From: Hyphomicrobium sp.
GTDB taxonomy: Bacteria > Pseudomonadota > Alphaproteobacteria > Rhizobiales > Hyphomicrobiaceae
Direction: 5' to 3'
Length of the DNA stretch: 64,000 nucleotides
Assembly: GCA_030148725.1 (NCBI GenBank)
Contig: JASBSU010000013.1
Span: 1-64,000 of the forward strand
Shown: piece by piece, positions 35,568 to 46,035 of the stretch
How the letters are laid out: every line of letters starts with the position of its first letter
How positions within the stretch are numbered: position 1 is the stretch's first letter
Translations under genes and position numbers: made by a program
Notes under the pieces: model-generated
What the model was told of the DNA's origin: nothing
Databases searched by the model: none
The model's input: the letters and a program-made list of their open reading frames with translations, nothing else

Positions 35568-35860
35568 ATCCAGTGCAATTTCATAACTTGACTTTGATCT
35601 GCGACATTGGTGCGCAACATCGTCCATACGTTTGCTCCGGTTTTGAATAACGGTCTTGCTCAACTAGAGATTGACTTGCGCGCCAGCTGCGCCCTTTCCC
35701 CGCCGGCGGAGCGTCCGCCAGAGCACCGCTGGCCATCCCTGGGGCATGACCGGTGTCCTCGATGGCGCACCCGTTAGACCTTGCGGCGGGGCGCCGTGCC
35801 GGTACAAACATCGCGATGCACATCGAAACGGCGATGCGCCGACCGAGGGAGCCTTTGCAC

Positions 35861-36901
35861 ATGATGGAGTTGGGGACGTCGCATTCGAGCGCGACCGGGC
35901 AATCTGCCGACCGTTCGTTGCGACACGACTGGTCCCGCGAGGAGGCGCAGGCCATCTATGATGCGCCGTTCAACGACCTCCTGTTCCGCGCCCAGTCTGT
36001 CCACCGTCGCTTCTTCGATCCGAACACGGTGCAGCTGAGCCGGCTATTGTCGATCAAGACCGGCGGCTGCGCCGAGGACTGCGGTTACTGTAGCCAGTCC
36101 GCGCATCACGCTTCCGGCCTGAAAGCCAGCAAGCTGATGCAGGTTGAGAAGGTGCTCGCTGAAGCCCGAAAAGCCAAGGAGCAGGGCGCCACGCGCTACT
36201 GCATGGGCGCTGCCTGGCGCTCGCCGAAGGGCCGCGACATGGACATGCTTTGCGCCATGGTCGAGGGCGTCAAGGCGATGGGCATGGAAACGTGCATGAC
36301 GCTCGGCATGCTCTCCAACGACGACGTCGGCATGCTCAAACACGCCGGCCTCGATTACTACAACCACAACATCGATACTTCGGAGCGTTACTACGAGAAG
36401 GTGATCACCACCCGCACGTTTGCAGATCGGCTCGAGACCCTGGATCGCGTTCGCGAAGCCGGCATCAAGGTGTGCAGCGGCGGCATCGTCGGCATGGGCG
36501 AGGAGCCTGAGGATCGCGTCGATATGCTCGTCACGCTGGCGAACCTGCCCGAGCATCCCGACAGCGTTCCGATCAACATGCTGATCGCAATTCCCGGCAC
36601 GCCCCTGGCCGATGTCGAGAAGATCGACGCAATCTCTTTCGTGCGCACCATCGCGCTGGCGCGCATCATGATGCCGAAGTCTTACGTGCGCCTGTCGGCT
36701 GGCCGCACCCAGATGAGCGATGAGACGCAGTCGCTGTGCTTCTTCGCCGGCGCCAACTCGATTTTCGTCGGCGACACGCTGCTGACCACCGACAACCCCG
36801 GCGAGGACAGCGACGCCGTTCTGTTCGGCAAGCTTGGCCTGAGGCCGCTCGAGCTCCAGCCGAGCGCGTCGGCTGTTGAGGATGATGTACAAGAACCATG
36901 A
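35861..36901 (+). CDS. bioB: Biotin synthase BioB
   Basis: Radical-SAM enzyme that inserts sulfur into dethiobiotin to make biotin. I chose ATG 35861 because GAGGGAG lies about 9 bases upstream and the length (346 residues) fits; in-frame starts to 35753 exist. The SAM-cluster cysteines are C70, C74 and C77 ([13 protein letters not shown]). Further conserved parts include [20 protein letters not shown] and LSAGR, with Arg near the 2Fe-2S site. It is the first gene of the bio operon and overlaps bioF. Confidence 0.95.
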   Translation: MMELGTSHSSATGQSADRSLRHDWSREEAQAIYDAPFNDLLFRAQSVHRRFFDPNTVQLSRLLSIKTGGCAEDCGYCSQSAHHASGLKASKLMQVEKVLAEARKAKEQGATRYCMGAAWRSPKGRDMDMLCAMVEGVKAMGMETCMTLGMLSNDDVGMLKHAGLDYYNHNIDTSERYYEKVITTRTFADRLETLDRVREAGIKVCSGGIVGMGEEPEDRVDMLVTLANLPEHPDSVPINMLIAIPGTPLADVEKIDAISFVRTIALARIMMPKSYVRLSAGRTQMSDETQSLCFFAGANSIFVGDTLLTTDNPGEDSDAVLFGKLGLRPLELQPSASAVEDDVQEP

Positions 36902-38018
36902 GCGTGCACTAGAGGCACTGGCACGGCGCGGCCGGCGCCGGTCTCTGACGGCACTTTCCGGCATCGACTTCTCATCGAATGACTACCTCGGCCTCGCCGG
37001 TTCGCGCGAGTTGAAGGAGGCTGCCCGCTCCGCCATCCAGCGCGACGTGTCGATCGGTTCTGGTGGCTCGCGCTTGTTGCGCGGCAATCACCGCGAGCAC
37101 GAGGCCTTGGAATCGGAGGCCGCGGCGTTCTTCGGCGCCGAAAGCGCGCTTTTCTTCGGGGGCGGGTTCATCGCCAATCTGGCGATCTTTTCCACGCTGC
37201 CGCAGCGCGGCGATCTTGTCGTGCACGATGCGCTGATCCACGCGTCCGTCCACGATGGGATGCGCATGGGCAAAGCCGAGCGAGCCGAGGCGAAGCATAA
37301 CGATGCTCAGTCGTTCGAAGATGCCATCACCGATTGGCGCGCGTCCGGCGGCACCGGCACGCCCTGGATTGCCGTCGAAACGCTTTACAGCATGGACGGT
37401 GACTGCGCCCCGCTCGACGATCTCGCAGCGATCGCGCGCCGTCACGACGCAGTCCTTGTCCTCGACGAGGCGCACGCAACTGGCGTCCTGGGTCCTATGG
37501 GGCGCGGCCTCGGAGCCCATCTGGAAGGCCATGCCAATGTCATCGCGCTGCACACCTGCGGCAAGGCGCTGGGCGCCATGGGTGCCCTTGTCACCGGCCC
37601 CCGCGTGTTGTGCGATTTTCTCATCAATCGCTCGCGGCCATTCATCTATGCAACAGCGCCGTCGCCGCTCGTCGCCGCTATCGTGCGCGCGGCTCTGCTG
37701 ATCTGCCGCTTCGACAACGCACGCCGTGAGAAGCTTGCAGCGCTCGTCGCCATCACGCGCGCTCAGCTTGCCGAGACGTGCGGGCTGACATCATCCGCCA
37801 CGCACATCCAGCCGGTGATCGTCGGCTCCGACGATCGGGCAACGCGTCTCGCGGCCGCCATGCAGGCGCGCGGCTTCGACATTCGCGCCGTCCGCCCGCC
37901 GACCGTGCCCGAAGGCACGGCGCGCCTGCGTCTGTCGTTGACGCTGAATGTCGATGAGGTTCTGGTGTCATCGATGGTCGCCGCTTTGGCCGAGGAGTTG
38001 AAGAGGCTCGACACATGA
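36882..38018 (+). CDS. bioF: 8-amino-7-oxononanoate synthase BioF
   Basis: PLP enzyme condensing pimeloyl thioester with alanine, the first step of biotin ring assembly. About 378 residues from ATG 36882 (ATG 36885 is equivalent). [28 protein letters not shown] and [16 protein letters not shown] are family motifs. The PLP lysine lies in [12 protein letters not shown]. The start lies inside the 3' end of bioB, and the stop overlaps bioD by 4 bases. Confidence 0.95.
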   Translation: MMYKNHERALEALARRGRRRSLTALSGIDFSSNDYLGLAGSRELKEAARSAIQRDVSIGSGGSRLLRGNHREHEALESEAAAFFGAESALFFGGGFIANLAIFSTLPQRGDLVVHDALIHASVHDGMRMGKAERAEAKHNDAQSFEDAITDWRASGGTGTPWIAVETLYSMDGDCAPLDDLAAIARRHDAVLVLDEAHATGVLGPMGRGLGAHLEGHANVIALHTCGKALGAMGALVTGPRVLCDFLINRSRPFIYATAPSPLVAAIVRAALLICRFDNARREKLAALVAITRAQLAETCGLTSSATHIQPVIVGSDDRATRLAAAMQARGFDIRAVRPPTVPEGTARLRLSLTLNVDEVLVSSMVAALAEELKRLDT

Positions 38019-38665
38019 GGCCGGCGATTGTCGTGACGGGCACCGACACTGACGTCGGAAAAACGGTTTTCGCTGCCGCGCTCACCGCCGCGCTCGGTGC
38101 GTACTATTGGAAGCCCGTGCAGGCCGGTCGCCAGCCGGACGCCGACACCGAAACGGTTCGTCGCCTGGGAGATGTTCCAGCCGATCGCATCCTGCCCGAA
38201 GTTTATGATCTCTCGACGCCGGCATCGCCGCACCTCGCAGCAGAGCGCGACGGCATCGAGATCGACGTCGCGCGTCTTTCAGAGCTTCCTGCGACGCCGG
38301 GCGACGCGCCGCTCATCATCGAAGGCGCGGGCGGCCTCATGGTGCCGCTGACACGCCGCGAACTGTTGATCGACCAATTCGCCCGCTGGAATGTTCCGGT
38401 CGTTCTGGTCGCTGCGACGCGGCTCGGCACGATCAACCATAGCCTCCTCTCCATCGAGGCACTGCGCCATCGCGGCATCCCTTTGCTGGGCGTCGCCTTC
38501 AGCGGCCCCGAAAACGAAGATTCCGAGCGCACCATCACCGAGATGGGCGGCGCGCGCCGTCTCGGCCGATTGCCATGGCTCGATCCGCTCGACGCTGACG
38601 CCCTTCGTGCCGCGTTCGCCGCCAACTTCCACGCCGCCGACTTCCTGGCATCGGCGCCCGCATGA
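38015..38665 (+). CDS. bioD: Dethiobiotin synthase BioD
   Basis: A 216-residue ATP-dependent enzyme closing the ureido ring of dethiobiotin. The P-loop GTDTDVGKT is near the N-terminus, with WKPVQAG binding the substrate and EGAGGLMVP conserved. The ATG overlaps the bioF TGA and its own stop overlaps bioA, giving coupled translation. Confidence 0.95.
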   Translation: MRPAIVVTGTDTDVGKTVFAAALTAALGAYYWKPVQAGRQPDADTETVRRLGDVPADRILPEVYDLSTPASPHLAAERDGIEIDVARLSELPATPGDAPLIIEGAGGLMVPLTRRELLIDQFARWNVPVVLVAATRLGTINHSLLSIEALRHRGIPLLGVAFSGPENEDSERTITEMGGARRLGRLPWLDPLDADALRAAFAANFHAADFLASAPA

Positions 38666-39939
38666 CAAGCGCAGTCGACAGCCCGGTCTGGCACCCCTTT
38701 ACGCAACATGGCCTGCAACCGGAAATGATCCCCGTCCGCAGCGCCCGCGGCGCGTGGCTGAAGACCCCGGATGGCGACCTCATTCTCGATGCCATCTCGT
38801 CCTGGTGGGTCGTGACACACGGCCACTGCCACCCGCGCATCGTCGGTGCCATCGAGGAACAGGCCCGGCGCCTCGATCAGGTGATCTTCGCCGGCTTCAC
38901 GCACGCCCCGGCCGAGATGCTCGCCCGCGGCCTCATCAACATCGCGCCGTCCGGGCTTTCGCACGTCTTCTTTTCCGACAGCGGATCCACGTCGGTCGAA
39001 GTCGCCCTGAAGATGGCGCTCGGCTACTTCCACAACATCGGCGAGCCCCGCCGGCGGATCGTCGCGCTCGAGCACGGCTACCATGGCGACACCATCGGCG
39101 GCATGTCGGTCGGTGCTCGCGGCGTTTTCAATGCGCCGTACGAGCCGTTGCTGTTCGAGGTCGAGCGCATCCCGTTCCCGTCGGCGGGCAACGAGCAGGC
39201 GACCATCGACGCCTTCGATGCCGCATGTGCCAACGAGCCGACCGCCGCGCTGATCGTCGAGCCGCTCATCCTCGGCGCCGGCGGCATGCTGATCTACAGC
39301 GAGCAGGTGTTGCGCGAATTGAAGCGCATCGCCGAGCGCTATGGCGTGCTGTTCATCGCCGACGAGGTCATGACCGGATGGGGCCGCACGGGCTCGCTCT
39401 TCGCGTGTGAGCAGGCGGCAATCACGCCGGACATACTCTGCAGCGCCAAGGGCATCACCGGCGGATCGATGCCGCTCGCCGTCACCCTTTGCACGAGCCC
39501 GATCTTCGAAGCGCATCGCTCATCGGATCGCAGCAAGACCTTCTTCCATTCGAGCTCCTATACGGCCAATCCCATCGCCTGCGCCGCCGCGGTTGCTAAT
39601 CTCGACATCTGGAACACCGAGCCGGTGGCGGACCGCATCGCCGCGCTGGCGGATGCCCACGCCGAGCGCCTCGGACCCTTGCGCGATAACCCTGCGTTCG
39701 AGAAGGTGCGCCAGATCGGCACCATCACAGCGCTCGACCTCAAGGTGCCGGACGCGGGCTATCTCGCCGGCGTCGGACCGAAGCTCATGAGTTATTTCCT
39801 CGCCCGCGGCGTGCTGCTCCGCCCCTTGGGCAACACGATTTACGTCATGCCGCCGTACTGCATAACGCCCGCCGAGCTCGATCTCATCTACGCCGCGATT
39901 GCCGAAGCACCGGTCGCGCTTGCAGGGGGCGCCGCATGA
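38662..39939 (+). CDS. bioA: Adenosylmethionine-8-amino-7-oxononanoate aminotransferase BioA
   Basis: A 425-residue class III aminotransferase using SAM as amino donor to form 7,8-diaminopelargonate. WHPFTQH at the N-terminus and [13 protein letters not shown] are diagnostic. The PLP-binding region is [13 protein letters not shown] with lysine in CSAKGITGG. It overlaps both bioD and bioZ by 4 bases. Confidence 0.95.
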   Translation: MTSAVDSPVWHPFTQHGLQPEMIPVRSARGAWLKTPDGDLILDAISSWWVVTHGHCHPRIVGAIEEQARRLDQVIFAGFTHAPAEMLARGLINIAPSGLSHVFFSDSGSTSVEVALKMALGYFHNIGEPRRRIVALEHGYHGDTIGGMSVGARGVFNAPYEPLLFEVERIPFPSAGNEQATIDAFDAACANEPTAALIVEPLILGAGGMLIYSEQVLRELKRIAERYGVLFIADEVMTGWGRTGSLFACEQAAITPDILCSAKGITGGSMPLAVTLCTSPIFEAHRSSDRSKTFFHSSSYTANPIACAAAVANLDIWNTEPVADRIAALADAHAERLGPLRDNPAFEKVRQIGTITALDLKVPDAGYLAGVGPKLMSYFLARGVLLRPLGNTIYVMPPYCITPAELDLIYAAIAEAPVALAGGAA

Positions 39940-40925
39940 CAAGTGCCATGGGCACCACGATCCTCGGCTTCGGGCATCACGTCCCGGAGCGGCATGTTCC
40001 GAACGCCGAGATCGAGCAGCGGCTCGGCCTGGAGCCCGGCTGGATTTTACGGCGCACCGGCATCAAAGAGCGGCGTTACGCGGCCCCGACCGAGGCGCTG
40101 ACGGATCTCGCCGTGCCAGCCGCCGAGATGGCGCTGCGCAATGCCGGACTGCCCCGCGATCAGGTTGCACTCACCCTGCTCGCGACCAGCACCCCGGACC
40201 ACCTGCTCCCGCCCTCGGCACCCCTGCTCGCGCATCGGCTGCAGCTGACGCGCTCCGGCGGCATCGACCTCGCGGGTGCCTGCGGCGGCTTCCTCTACGC
40301 CCTGACGCTGGCGGATGGCTTCGTACGCACCCACGGCGCGCCGGTCCTCGTCGTCGCGGCCAACATCCTGTCGCGGCGCATCAACCCGGCCGAGCGCGGC
40401 AGCAGCATCCTGTTCGCCGATGCCGCAGGTGCCGTGGTGCTCGCCCCCTCGAACCGACCGGCCAGCGGCGTCCTCGGCGCCGAGCTGGCGACCGATGGCA
40501 GCGGCTACGGCCTGATCCAGATTCCAGCTGGCGGAACGCGTCGACCCTTCGAACCCGGAATGCCCCTTGAGGAGATGCAGATGATCATCTCCAACGGCCC
40601 GGCCGTGTATACCAAGGCCGTCGATCTGATGACGTCGACCTCCCGCACCGCGCTTGCGAAGGCGGGGCTCACCATTGCGGACATTGACGCCTTCATCCCC
40701 CACCAGGCCAACGGCCGCATCACGTCCGCCGTGGCGCGCGAGCTGGGCGTGCCGGCCGACAAAGTCGTCTCGACGATTGCCGACTTTGGCAACAGCTCTG
40801 CCGCCACGATCCCGCTGTCGCTGTCTCTCGCAGCGGTAGAGCGCGGATTTTCCGAGGGAACGCGCCTCCTGATGTGCGCCGCAGGCGCCGGGCTCACCGG
40901 GGCCGGATTGGTCTACGCGCTCTGA
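39936..40925 (+). CDS. bioZ: Beta-ketoacyl-ACP synthase III family protein BioZ
   Basis: A KAS III homologue of 329 residues placed at the end of the bio operon. BioZ of Agrobacterium makes 5-oxopimeloyl-ACP from glutaryl-CoA and malonyl-ACP, giving the pimeloyl precursor without BioC/BioH. The catalytic triad is C116 (LAGACGGFL), His in IPHQANGRI and Asn in FGNSSAAT. The ATG overlaps the bioA stop. A housekeeping FabH is the alternative, but operon position and the absence of plsX nearby favour BioZ. Confidence 0.9.
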   Translation: MTSAMGTTILGFGHHVPERHVPNAEIEQRLGLEPGWILRRTGIKERRYAAPTEALTDLAVPAAEMALRNAGLPRDQVALTLLATSTPDHLLPPSAPLLAHRLQLTRSGGIDLAGACGGFLYALTLADGFVRTHGAPVLVVAANILSRRINPAERGSSILFADAAGAVVLAPSNRPASGVLGAELATDGSGYGLIQIPAGGTRRPFEPGMPLEEMQMIISNGPAVYTKAVDLMTSTSRTALAKAGLTIADIDAFIPHQANGRITSAVARELGVPADKVVSTIADFGNSSAATIPLSLSLAAVERGFSEGTRLLMCAAGAGLTGAGLVYAL

Positions 40926-41158
40926 GCGCGGCGCAATTCAGATTTGGTTCATGCGCATAATGGTTGAGTGCTCTCGAGACGCCGGACGTGTTGCGATTCC
41001 TGGCGCCGCATAGGCAAAATCGGATTGAGCCATGCTGAAGCCCCTATCGCGCCGCAATGCCGTGCCGGAACTGGCACACCGCGTGTCGCGTTGTTTGCAG
41101 CGTCATAACGTGCGACTTTTACCAAGTTCCAGCATCACTCTAGCGGCCAGGTGAGATC

Positions 41159-42358
41159 ATGCCGAAGAGCATCGCCAGCTCCGGTACACAGCGAGACCTG
41201 CGGATCGACTTTTTCCGCGGCCTGGCCCTCCTGTTCATTTTCGTCGACCACGTTCCAGACAACGCACTGGCGAGCTTCACGCTGCGCAATTTCGGATTTG
41301 CGGACGCTGCCGAAGTGTTTGTGCTCCTTGCCGGATTCTCCGCCTTCCTCGCTTACGGGCGCACGTTCGAGTCGGAGGGCTTCAAGGCCGGCTTCTCGCG
41401 CGTCGTCGATCGCGTTCGCGACATCTACCTCTGGCACCTCGCATTGCTCGTCATCTGCGGCATCGGCCTGACGTTCGCTGCCGTCTACTTCGGCAACTTC
41501 GCCTACGCGAAGAACATCGGCGTGCACGTCTTCTCTGAGGATCCCGCCCGGTCGACGGTGCTTGCGGCGCTGCTGGTCAATCAGCCGAACTCGCTGAATA
41601 TTCTTCCGCTCTATATTGTGCTGCTGCTGTTCTGGTTGCCGTTTGTGCTGTGGCTGCTGCCGCGCAATCCCTGGCAGGCGCTTGTCCTGTCGCTGGGTCT
41701 TTGGGCGGCCGCCAACCTGCTGTCCGCGAACCTCCCGAGCATGCAGCACCCGAAGGGTTGGGTATTCAACCCATTCGCTTGGCAGCTGCTCATCACTGTC
41801 GGCGCGATGACCGCCTACTTCTACCGCAAGGGAGAGGTCCCCTATTCGCGCGGTCTCGTTTGGACGGCGGTAGCCTATCTGACCTTCGCGTTCCTCTACG
41901 TGGCGCCCTGGACCCAAATTCCGGGTTTGGAACAAGCGCGACTCTTCGCCCCGGACATGCTGGGCAACATGGACAAAACCTACCTGTCTATGTGGCGTCT
42001 GGCCAATGTCATGGCCCTCGGGTACCTGACGCTGATCTTACTGTCGCCCCAAAGCACCTGGCTTACTCGACCCCTCGCCAGGGGCATCGCGCAGTGCGGC
42101 CGGCATTCACTTGAGATCTTCTGCCTTGGGACGGTATTGTCCTTTGTCGGCTGGATCATCTTGGTTGAAGCCGGTTACGGACTCGCACTACAGATCCTGG
42201 TAAACTTGTTTGGTATCGGGATCTTGTTGGGGATGGCATGGCTTTTAGCTTCGCGCAGCCACGGCACGGATTGGGCCTTCGCTCAGTCGCTTCGCAGATG
42301 GGTCGGCGAACGGTCTTCGGGATCGTCGCAGTTGCCGGCGTCGTTGGCTCGGTCCTAA
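41159..42358 (+). CDS. opgC: OpgC family membrane acyltransferase
   Basis: A 399-residue inner-membrane protein with about ten hydrophobic segments, matching OpgC (PF10129), which succinylates osmoregulated periplasmic glucans. Conserved residues are at the N-terminal end: RDLRIDFFRGLALLFIFVDH, with the catalytic-type His in VDHVP. No opgG/opgH is in the window, so the acceptor glycan is unknown. Its 3' end overlaps the SGNH hydrolase gene. The 233 bases upstream contain no gene. Confidence 0.85.
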   Translation: MPKSIASSGTQRDLRIDFFRGLALLFIFVDHVPDNALASFTLRNFGFADAAEVFVLLAGFSAFLAYGRTFESEGFKAGFSRVVDRVRDIYLWHLALLVICGIGLTFAAVYFGNFAYAKNIGVHVFSEDPARSTVLAALLVNQPNSLNILPLYIVLLLFWLPFVLWLLPRNPWQALVLSLGLWAAANLLSANLPSMQHPKGWVFNPFAWQLLITVGAMTAYFYRKGEVPYSRGLVWTAVAYLTFAFLYVAPWTQIPGLEQARLFAPDMLGNMDKTYLSMWRLANVMALGYLTLILLSPQSTWLTRPLARGIAQCGRHSLEIFCLGTVLSFVGWIILVEAGYGLALQILVNLFGIGILLGMAWLLASRSHGTDWAFAQSLRRWVGERSSGSSQLPASLARS

Positions 42359-43125
42359 CACCTGCTGAGGCGGCTAGCGCCAGTTGCCAGGCACCGGCCG
42401 CTCTCATCCACTTCGACGCGCCGCTTCCGAGACTCTCGACGGCGCTGGCGAGCGGCGAGCCGGTCGATATCATCGCGCTCGGTTCGTCCAGCACCCAGGG
42501 TATCGGCGCTTCCAGCCCGAAAGCCTCCTACCCGGTCCGGCTGCAGGCTGAACTGCAGCAGCTGTTCCCCAAGAACAAGATCACGGTCGAGAACCTTGGC
42601 ATCGGCGGCCAACTTGCCAGCGACATGCTTCCGCGCATCCGTCAGCAGGTGATCCCGCGTAAGCCGACGCTCGTCATCTGGCAGACCGGCGTCAACGACG
42701 CGATGCGCTTGGTCAAGGTCGAGACCTTCCGCGACAACGTCATTGCCGGGCTCGACGAGTTGAAGCGCGCCGGCATCGACGTCGTGCTGCTCGATATGCA
42801 GTACTTCCCGAAGGCCGATAAGGTACGGGACTTCCCACGCTTTCTCGTCACGATGCGCCAGCTCGCAGAGCAGCGGAACATCCCGATCCTGCAGCGCTAC
42901 GCGATCATGAAGCACCTCGTCACCACGGCGCAGTACACGCCGCAGCAGCTGCTGGCCGCTGACCAGTTCCACCCCAACGACCTCAGCTACGGCTGCCTGG
43001 GTCGGATGATGGCAGAGGCGCTGCAGGTGGAGGTCACCGACTTCACCAAGGCGATGGCCAAGCGCAAGTACCCGGCCGAGGCTGCCAAGCAGGCCGGCAA
43101 CACCGGGCCACTGCCCGTCCACTGA
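42298..43125 (+). CDS. SGNH/GDSL family hydrolase or O-acyltransferase partner (exported)
   Basis: About 275 residues from ATG 42298, giving a signal peptide (RRTVFGIVAVAGVVGSVLTPAEA); a start at 42238 is also open. Block I is IALGSSSTQGIG (nucleophile Ser about 64), block III TGVNDAM, and block V ADQFHPND with the Asp-His pair. The gene overlaps the end of opgC by 61 bases. Membrane acyltransferases often work with SGNH domains to O-acylate glycans, so a joint role is likely (inference). Periplasmic. Confidence 0.8.
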   Translation: MGRRTVFGIVAVAGVVGSVLTPAEAASASCQAPAALIHFDAPLPRLSTALASGEPVDIIALGSSSTQGIGASSPKASYPVRLQAELQQLFPKNKITVENLGIGGQLASDMLPRIRQQVIPRKPTLVIWQTGVNDAMRLVKVETFRDNVIAGLDELKRAGIDVVLLDMQYFPKADKVRDFPRFLVTMRQLAEQRNIPILQRYAIMKHLVTTAQYTPQQLLAADQFHPNDLSYGCLGRMMAEALQVEVTDFTKAMAKRKYPAEAAKQAGNTGPLPVH

Positions 43126-43269
43126 CGAAACAGCGGGGCGAGGCTTCGGTCATCGCTCCGTTTCGGCCTCTTCGGCTATCCTGCTGACCGTCGACAGCGC
43201 CTGTTTGCGCCAGCTGGTAGCGCTGGTAATGCAAATGCGCTAGCTCACGGCCGTGGAGCAGGAGCACGC

Positions 43270-44955
43270 ATGACCGGATTGTCTCGCACACTGGAGCACG
43301 CCCGCGACCGCTACGACGTGATCGTCGTCGGCTCGGGCTACGGCGGCGGCGTCACGGCCTCCCGCCTCTCGCGCGCCGGCAAGAAGGTCGCGGTTCTGGA
43401 GCGCGGCCGCGAGGTGATCGCAGGCGGCTTCCCCTCCCGCTTCCCCGACCTCAAGAACGAGATGCAGGTCGCCGGCAAGAAGCTGCGCACGGGGCCATCC
43501 TCGGCGCTGTACGATGTGCGGCTCGGCGACGATATGCATGTCCTCGTCGGTTGCGGCCTCGGCGGCGGCTCGCTCATCAACGCGGGCGTGGCTCTGCGCC
43601 CCGACGCGCGCGTCTTTGCCGACGAGTGCTGGCCCGGTCAGATCGCCCAGGACGGCCTTCTCGACGAGGGCTTTCGGCGCGCCCAACGCTGGCTCAGTCC
43701 GCAGAGCGACCCGCGCGCCGATAGCATGACGAAATTCCGGACGCTGGAGCACGCCGGCGCGGCGCTCGGTCACGAAATCGTCCGCCCAACCGTGACGGTG
43801 AGTTTCGAGCCGACGACCAACGTCGTCGGTATCGAGCAGCCTGGCTGCACGCGCTGTGGCGATTGCTGCGGCGGCTGCAACGTCGGCGCCAAGAACTCCG
43901 TCGCCGTCACCTACCTGCCCGACGCCGTGCGCCACGGCGCCGAGCTTTTCACGCATGCCGGCGTCCGCTACGTCGCAAAAATGCGGGACGGCGAGTGGGA
44001 GGTGCACGTCCGCCGGCTGGATGCCAGCGGCGGCGATCGCGTCCTGCGTGCCGGTATGGTCGTGCTGGCCGCTGGCACGCTCGGCACGACGGAGATTCTC
44101 CTGCGGTCCCGCGCCAACGGCCTCGCCCTCTCCGACCGGGTCGGCGAGCGCTTTTCCGCCAACGGTGACATCATCGCTTTCGGCTACGGCGCACGCGAAC
44201 CCGTCAACGCTGTAGGCGTCGGCTACCCCTCCAAGGTCGAAGGCATGGAAATCGGCGCAGCCGTTTCCGGCCAGTTGGAGATCGACGACGCCACGACCCT
44301 CGCTAACGAGCTGCGGGTCCAGGAAGGCGTGCTTCCGTCCGCGCTCGCGCCCGTCCTGCCGGTCCTGTTCATTCCCAACGGACGCCTGCTAGGCGCGCTT
44401 CAGAGCCTCGTCAACGGTGTCTATAAAGGCCCATTCTCGAAGCTGCAGACGTTCTTTGCCGTGTCGCACGACAGCGCCTCGGGCCGCTTCGTCCTCGACG
44501 ATGACCGCCTCTCGCTCGTCTGGCCGACGGCCAAGGACGAGCCGGTCTATGCGCGTCTCGACGCGATACTGACGGCCGTCGTCAAGGAGGCCGGAGGCAG
44601 CTACGTGAAGAACCCGCTGGCTGGCACCGTCATGGGGCATCAGCCGGCAACGGCGCATCCTCTCGGCGGCGCAGGCATGGGCCGCGAGCGCAGCGATGGC
44701 GCCATCGATCACAAGGGACGCGTGTTCGATGCCGGCGCCGGGCGCGGCTCGACGGATGTTCATGAAGGGCTCTACGTCATCGACGGTGCAATGATGCCGC
44801 GCTCGCTGGGTGTCAATCCGCTGCTGACCATCACCGCGCTGGCGGAGCGCGCGCTCATTCATATGCAGCAGGACCTGGGCCTGTCGTTCAACGCTGAACC
44901 GCTCACCGGAGTTCGTGCAACGCCCCAGGACCTCAGTCCCTTCCTCGCCGCTTGA
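43270..44955 (+). CDS. GMC family FAD-dependent oxidoreductase (cholesterol-oxidase-like)
   Basis: A 561-residue flavoenzyme. The FAD-binding motif is VIVVGSGYGGGVTASRLSRA near residue 17, and the second GMC motif region is VGCGLGGGSLINAGVAL. A Cys-rich stretch CTRCGDCCGGCNVGAK at about residue 195 is typical of the cholesterol-oxidase-like subgroup. The C-terminal active-site region has HPLGGAGMGR and DGAMMPRSLGVNPLLTITAL. No signal peptide, so cytoplasmic. The substrate is unknown; sterol-like or other alcohols are possible. Confidence 0.83.
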   Translation: MTGLSRTLEHARDRYDVIVVGSGYGGGVTASRLSRAGKKVAVLERGREVIAGGFPSRFPDLKNEMQVAGKKLRTGPSSALYDVRLGDDMHVLVGCGLGGGSLINAGVALRPDARVFADECWPGQIAQDGLLDEGFRRAQRWLSPQSDPRADSMTKFRTLEHAGAALGHEIVRPTVTVSFEPTTNVVGIEQPGCTRCGDCCGGCNVGAKNSVAVTYLPDAVRHGAELFTHAGVRYVAKMRDGEWEVHVRRLDASGGDRVLRAGMVVLAAGTLGTTEILLRSRANGLALSDRVGERFSANGDIIAFGYGAREPVNAVGVGYPSKVEGMEIGAAVSGQLEIDDATTLANELRVQEGVLPSALAPVLPVLFIPNGRLLGALQSLVNGVYKGPFSKLQTFFAVSHDSASGRFVLDDDRLSLVWPTAKDEPVYARLDAILTAVVKEAGGSYVKNPLAGTVMGHQPATAHPLGGAGMGRERSDGAIDHKGRVFDAGAGRGSTDVHEGLYVIDGAMMPRSLGVNPLLTITALAERALIHMQQDLGLSFNAEPLTGVRATPQDLSPFLAA

Positions 44956-45000
44956 GCGGGACGCTGGACCGGGCCGCGCTCCCGGCGCGCTAAGAGCATT

Positions 45001-46002
45001 TCACGTTGCGTTCGCTCTGACCTTTTCGCTCTGCAGTTTTTCGCCGAAGAACGCCACCTGCTCCGCGCAAGCTCGGTCAAACCATTGACCGTGATAGATG
45101 TCGAAGTGATCGATGGGCAGAACAACCAGCCGCGCCTTGCTACCGATCATGGTCGCCGCCTCGCCTGCCGCTTTCGCCGAAACGATGCTGTCGTCGGCGC
45201 AAGCGACGAGCAACGTCGGACATTGAACCTCGCGCGCGTGCCGCAGCGGACGGTAATGCGGCATGCGGAAGAGGATGCGCGCCGCGACCTGGTTGCGCCA
45301 TCCCTCGGGCACGATGGCGAGGCATCCGGCGAGCGCCTTGTCGGACGCCATGACGGCGAGTTCCCCGTCGCGAGCGGCAAGCGGCACGTAGTATGGCGAC
45401 CTGCCGAACGCCGCGCGCATCGTATCTCTTACGGCAGCCCCGAACATGCGCAGCGTTGCGGCAATCCCCGACCGCCAAATGGCCATGCGCGCACTCGCCG
45501 AGCCGTCGAGCATCGGACACTGCGCCGAAATGGCCCCAACGCCTTTGTCTCGCGCCGCGGCCATGATGACGTGCCCGCCGGAAAGCGACGTTCCCCACAA
45601 ACCGATGCGTCGCGCATCGACGCCGGGAATGAGGCGCGCGAAATCGATGGCCGCTTGCCAATCCTCGAGCTGACGCTCGGGCAGGATCAATTGGCGAGGT
45701 TGACCATCGCTCGCCCCCAGATGGCGATAGTCGAAAAGAACGACATAGAATCCGGCGGCCGCGAAACGCTCGGCGTAGGGCGCGAGCGAAGCGTCTCGTG
45801 TGCCGCCAAGTCCGTGTGCCATCACGATGCACGCCGCCGGACGCGGTACGCCGGCGCCGGGTTCGTAAATGTACGCGCGGCACGCAACGTCCCGGACGAG
45901 AAACGAGGCGTCCCTCCGCTGCGGGCGGTTGGGTTCCATGTCGTCCCCGATGGGAGTTGAAACGGCGACGCGCTCGCGTCGGCTGAGTTGGCTGAGGCTC
46001 AT
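45001..46002 (-). CDS. Alpha/beta hydrolase
   Basis: A 333-residue hydrolase of the serine alpha/beta fold, resembling dienelactone-hydrolase/xylan-esterase-like proteins. The oxyanion region is VMAHGLGGTRD, the nucleophile elbow GTSLSGGH, the acid ACADDS and the catalytic His IDHFDIYHG. Starts at 46002 and 45939 (MEPNRPQ) cannot be separated on ribosome binding sites. No signal peptide is visible. It converges with the GMC oxidoreductase gene. The substrate is unknown. Confidence 0.82.
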   Translation of the reverse strand: MSLSQLSRRERVAVSTPIGDDMEPNRPQRRDASFLVRDVACRAYIYEPGAGVPRPAACIVMAHGLGGTRDASLAPYAERFAAAGFYVVLFDYRHLGASDGQPRQLILPERQLEDWQAAIDFARLIPGVDARRIGLWGTSLSGGHVIMAAARDKGVGAISAQCPMLDGSASARMAIWRSGIAATLRMFGAAVRDTMRAAFGRSPYYVPLAARDGELAVMASDKALAGCLAIVPEGWRNQVAARILFRMPHYRPLRHAREVQCPTLLVACADDSIVSAKAAGEAATMIGSKARLVVLPIDHFDIYHGQWFDRACAEQVAFFGEKLQSEKVRANAT

Positions 46003-46035
46003 GGCGATACTCGATACTGCACGCGCATGATCGTC

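Larger units (their letters stand above)
35391..35860. other. Long AT-richer intergenic region between gntR and bioB
   Basis: 470 bases with no supported gene. It holds a stem-loop CTCGGC-ACCT-GCCGAG (35429-35444), a palindrome (35453-35469), a terminator-like hairpin (35546-35567), a TATAAT at 35516-35521, and two TTGACT hexamers downstream of 35580 that could be -35 elements for bioB. No BioR-type box (TTATMKATAA) is visible. The region around 35480-35680 is clearly more AT-rich than its flanks. Confidence 0.5.

Noticed and set aside
35391-35860. BioR operator upstream of bioB
   Set aside because: No TTATMKATAA-like palindrome was found, and the adjacent GntR is of the UTRA, not the BioR, subtype.
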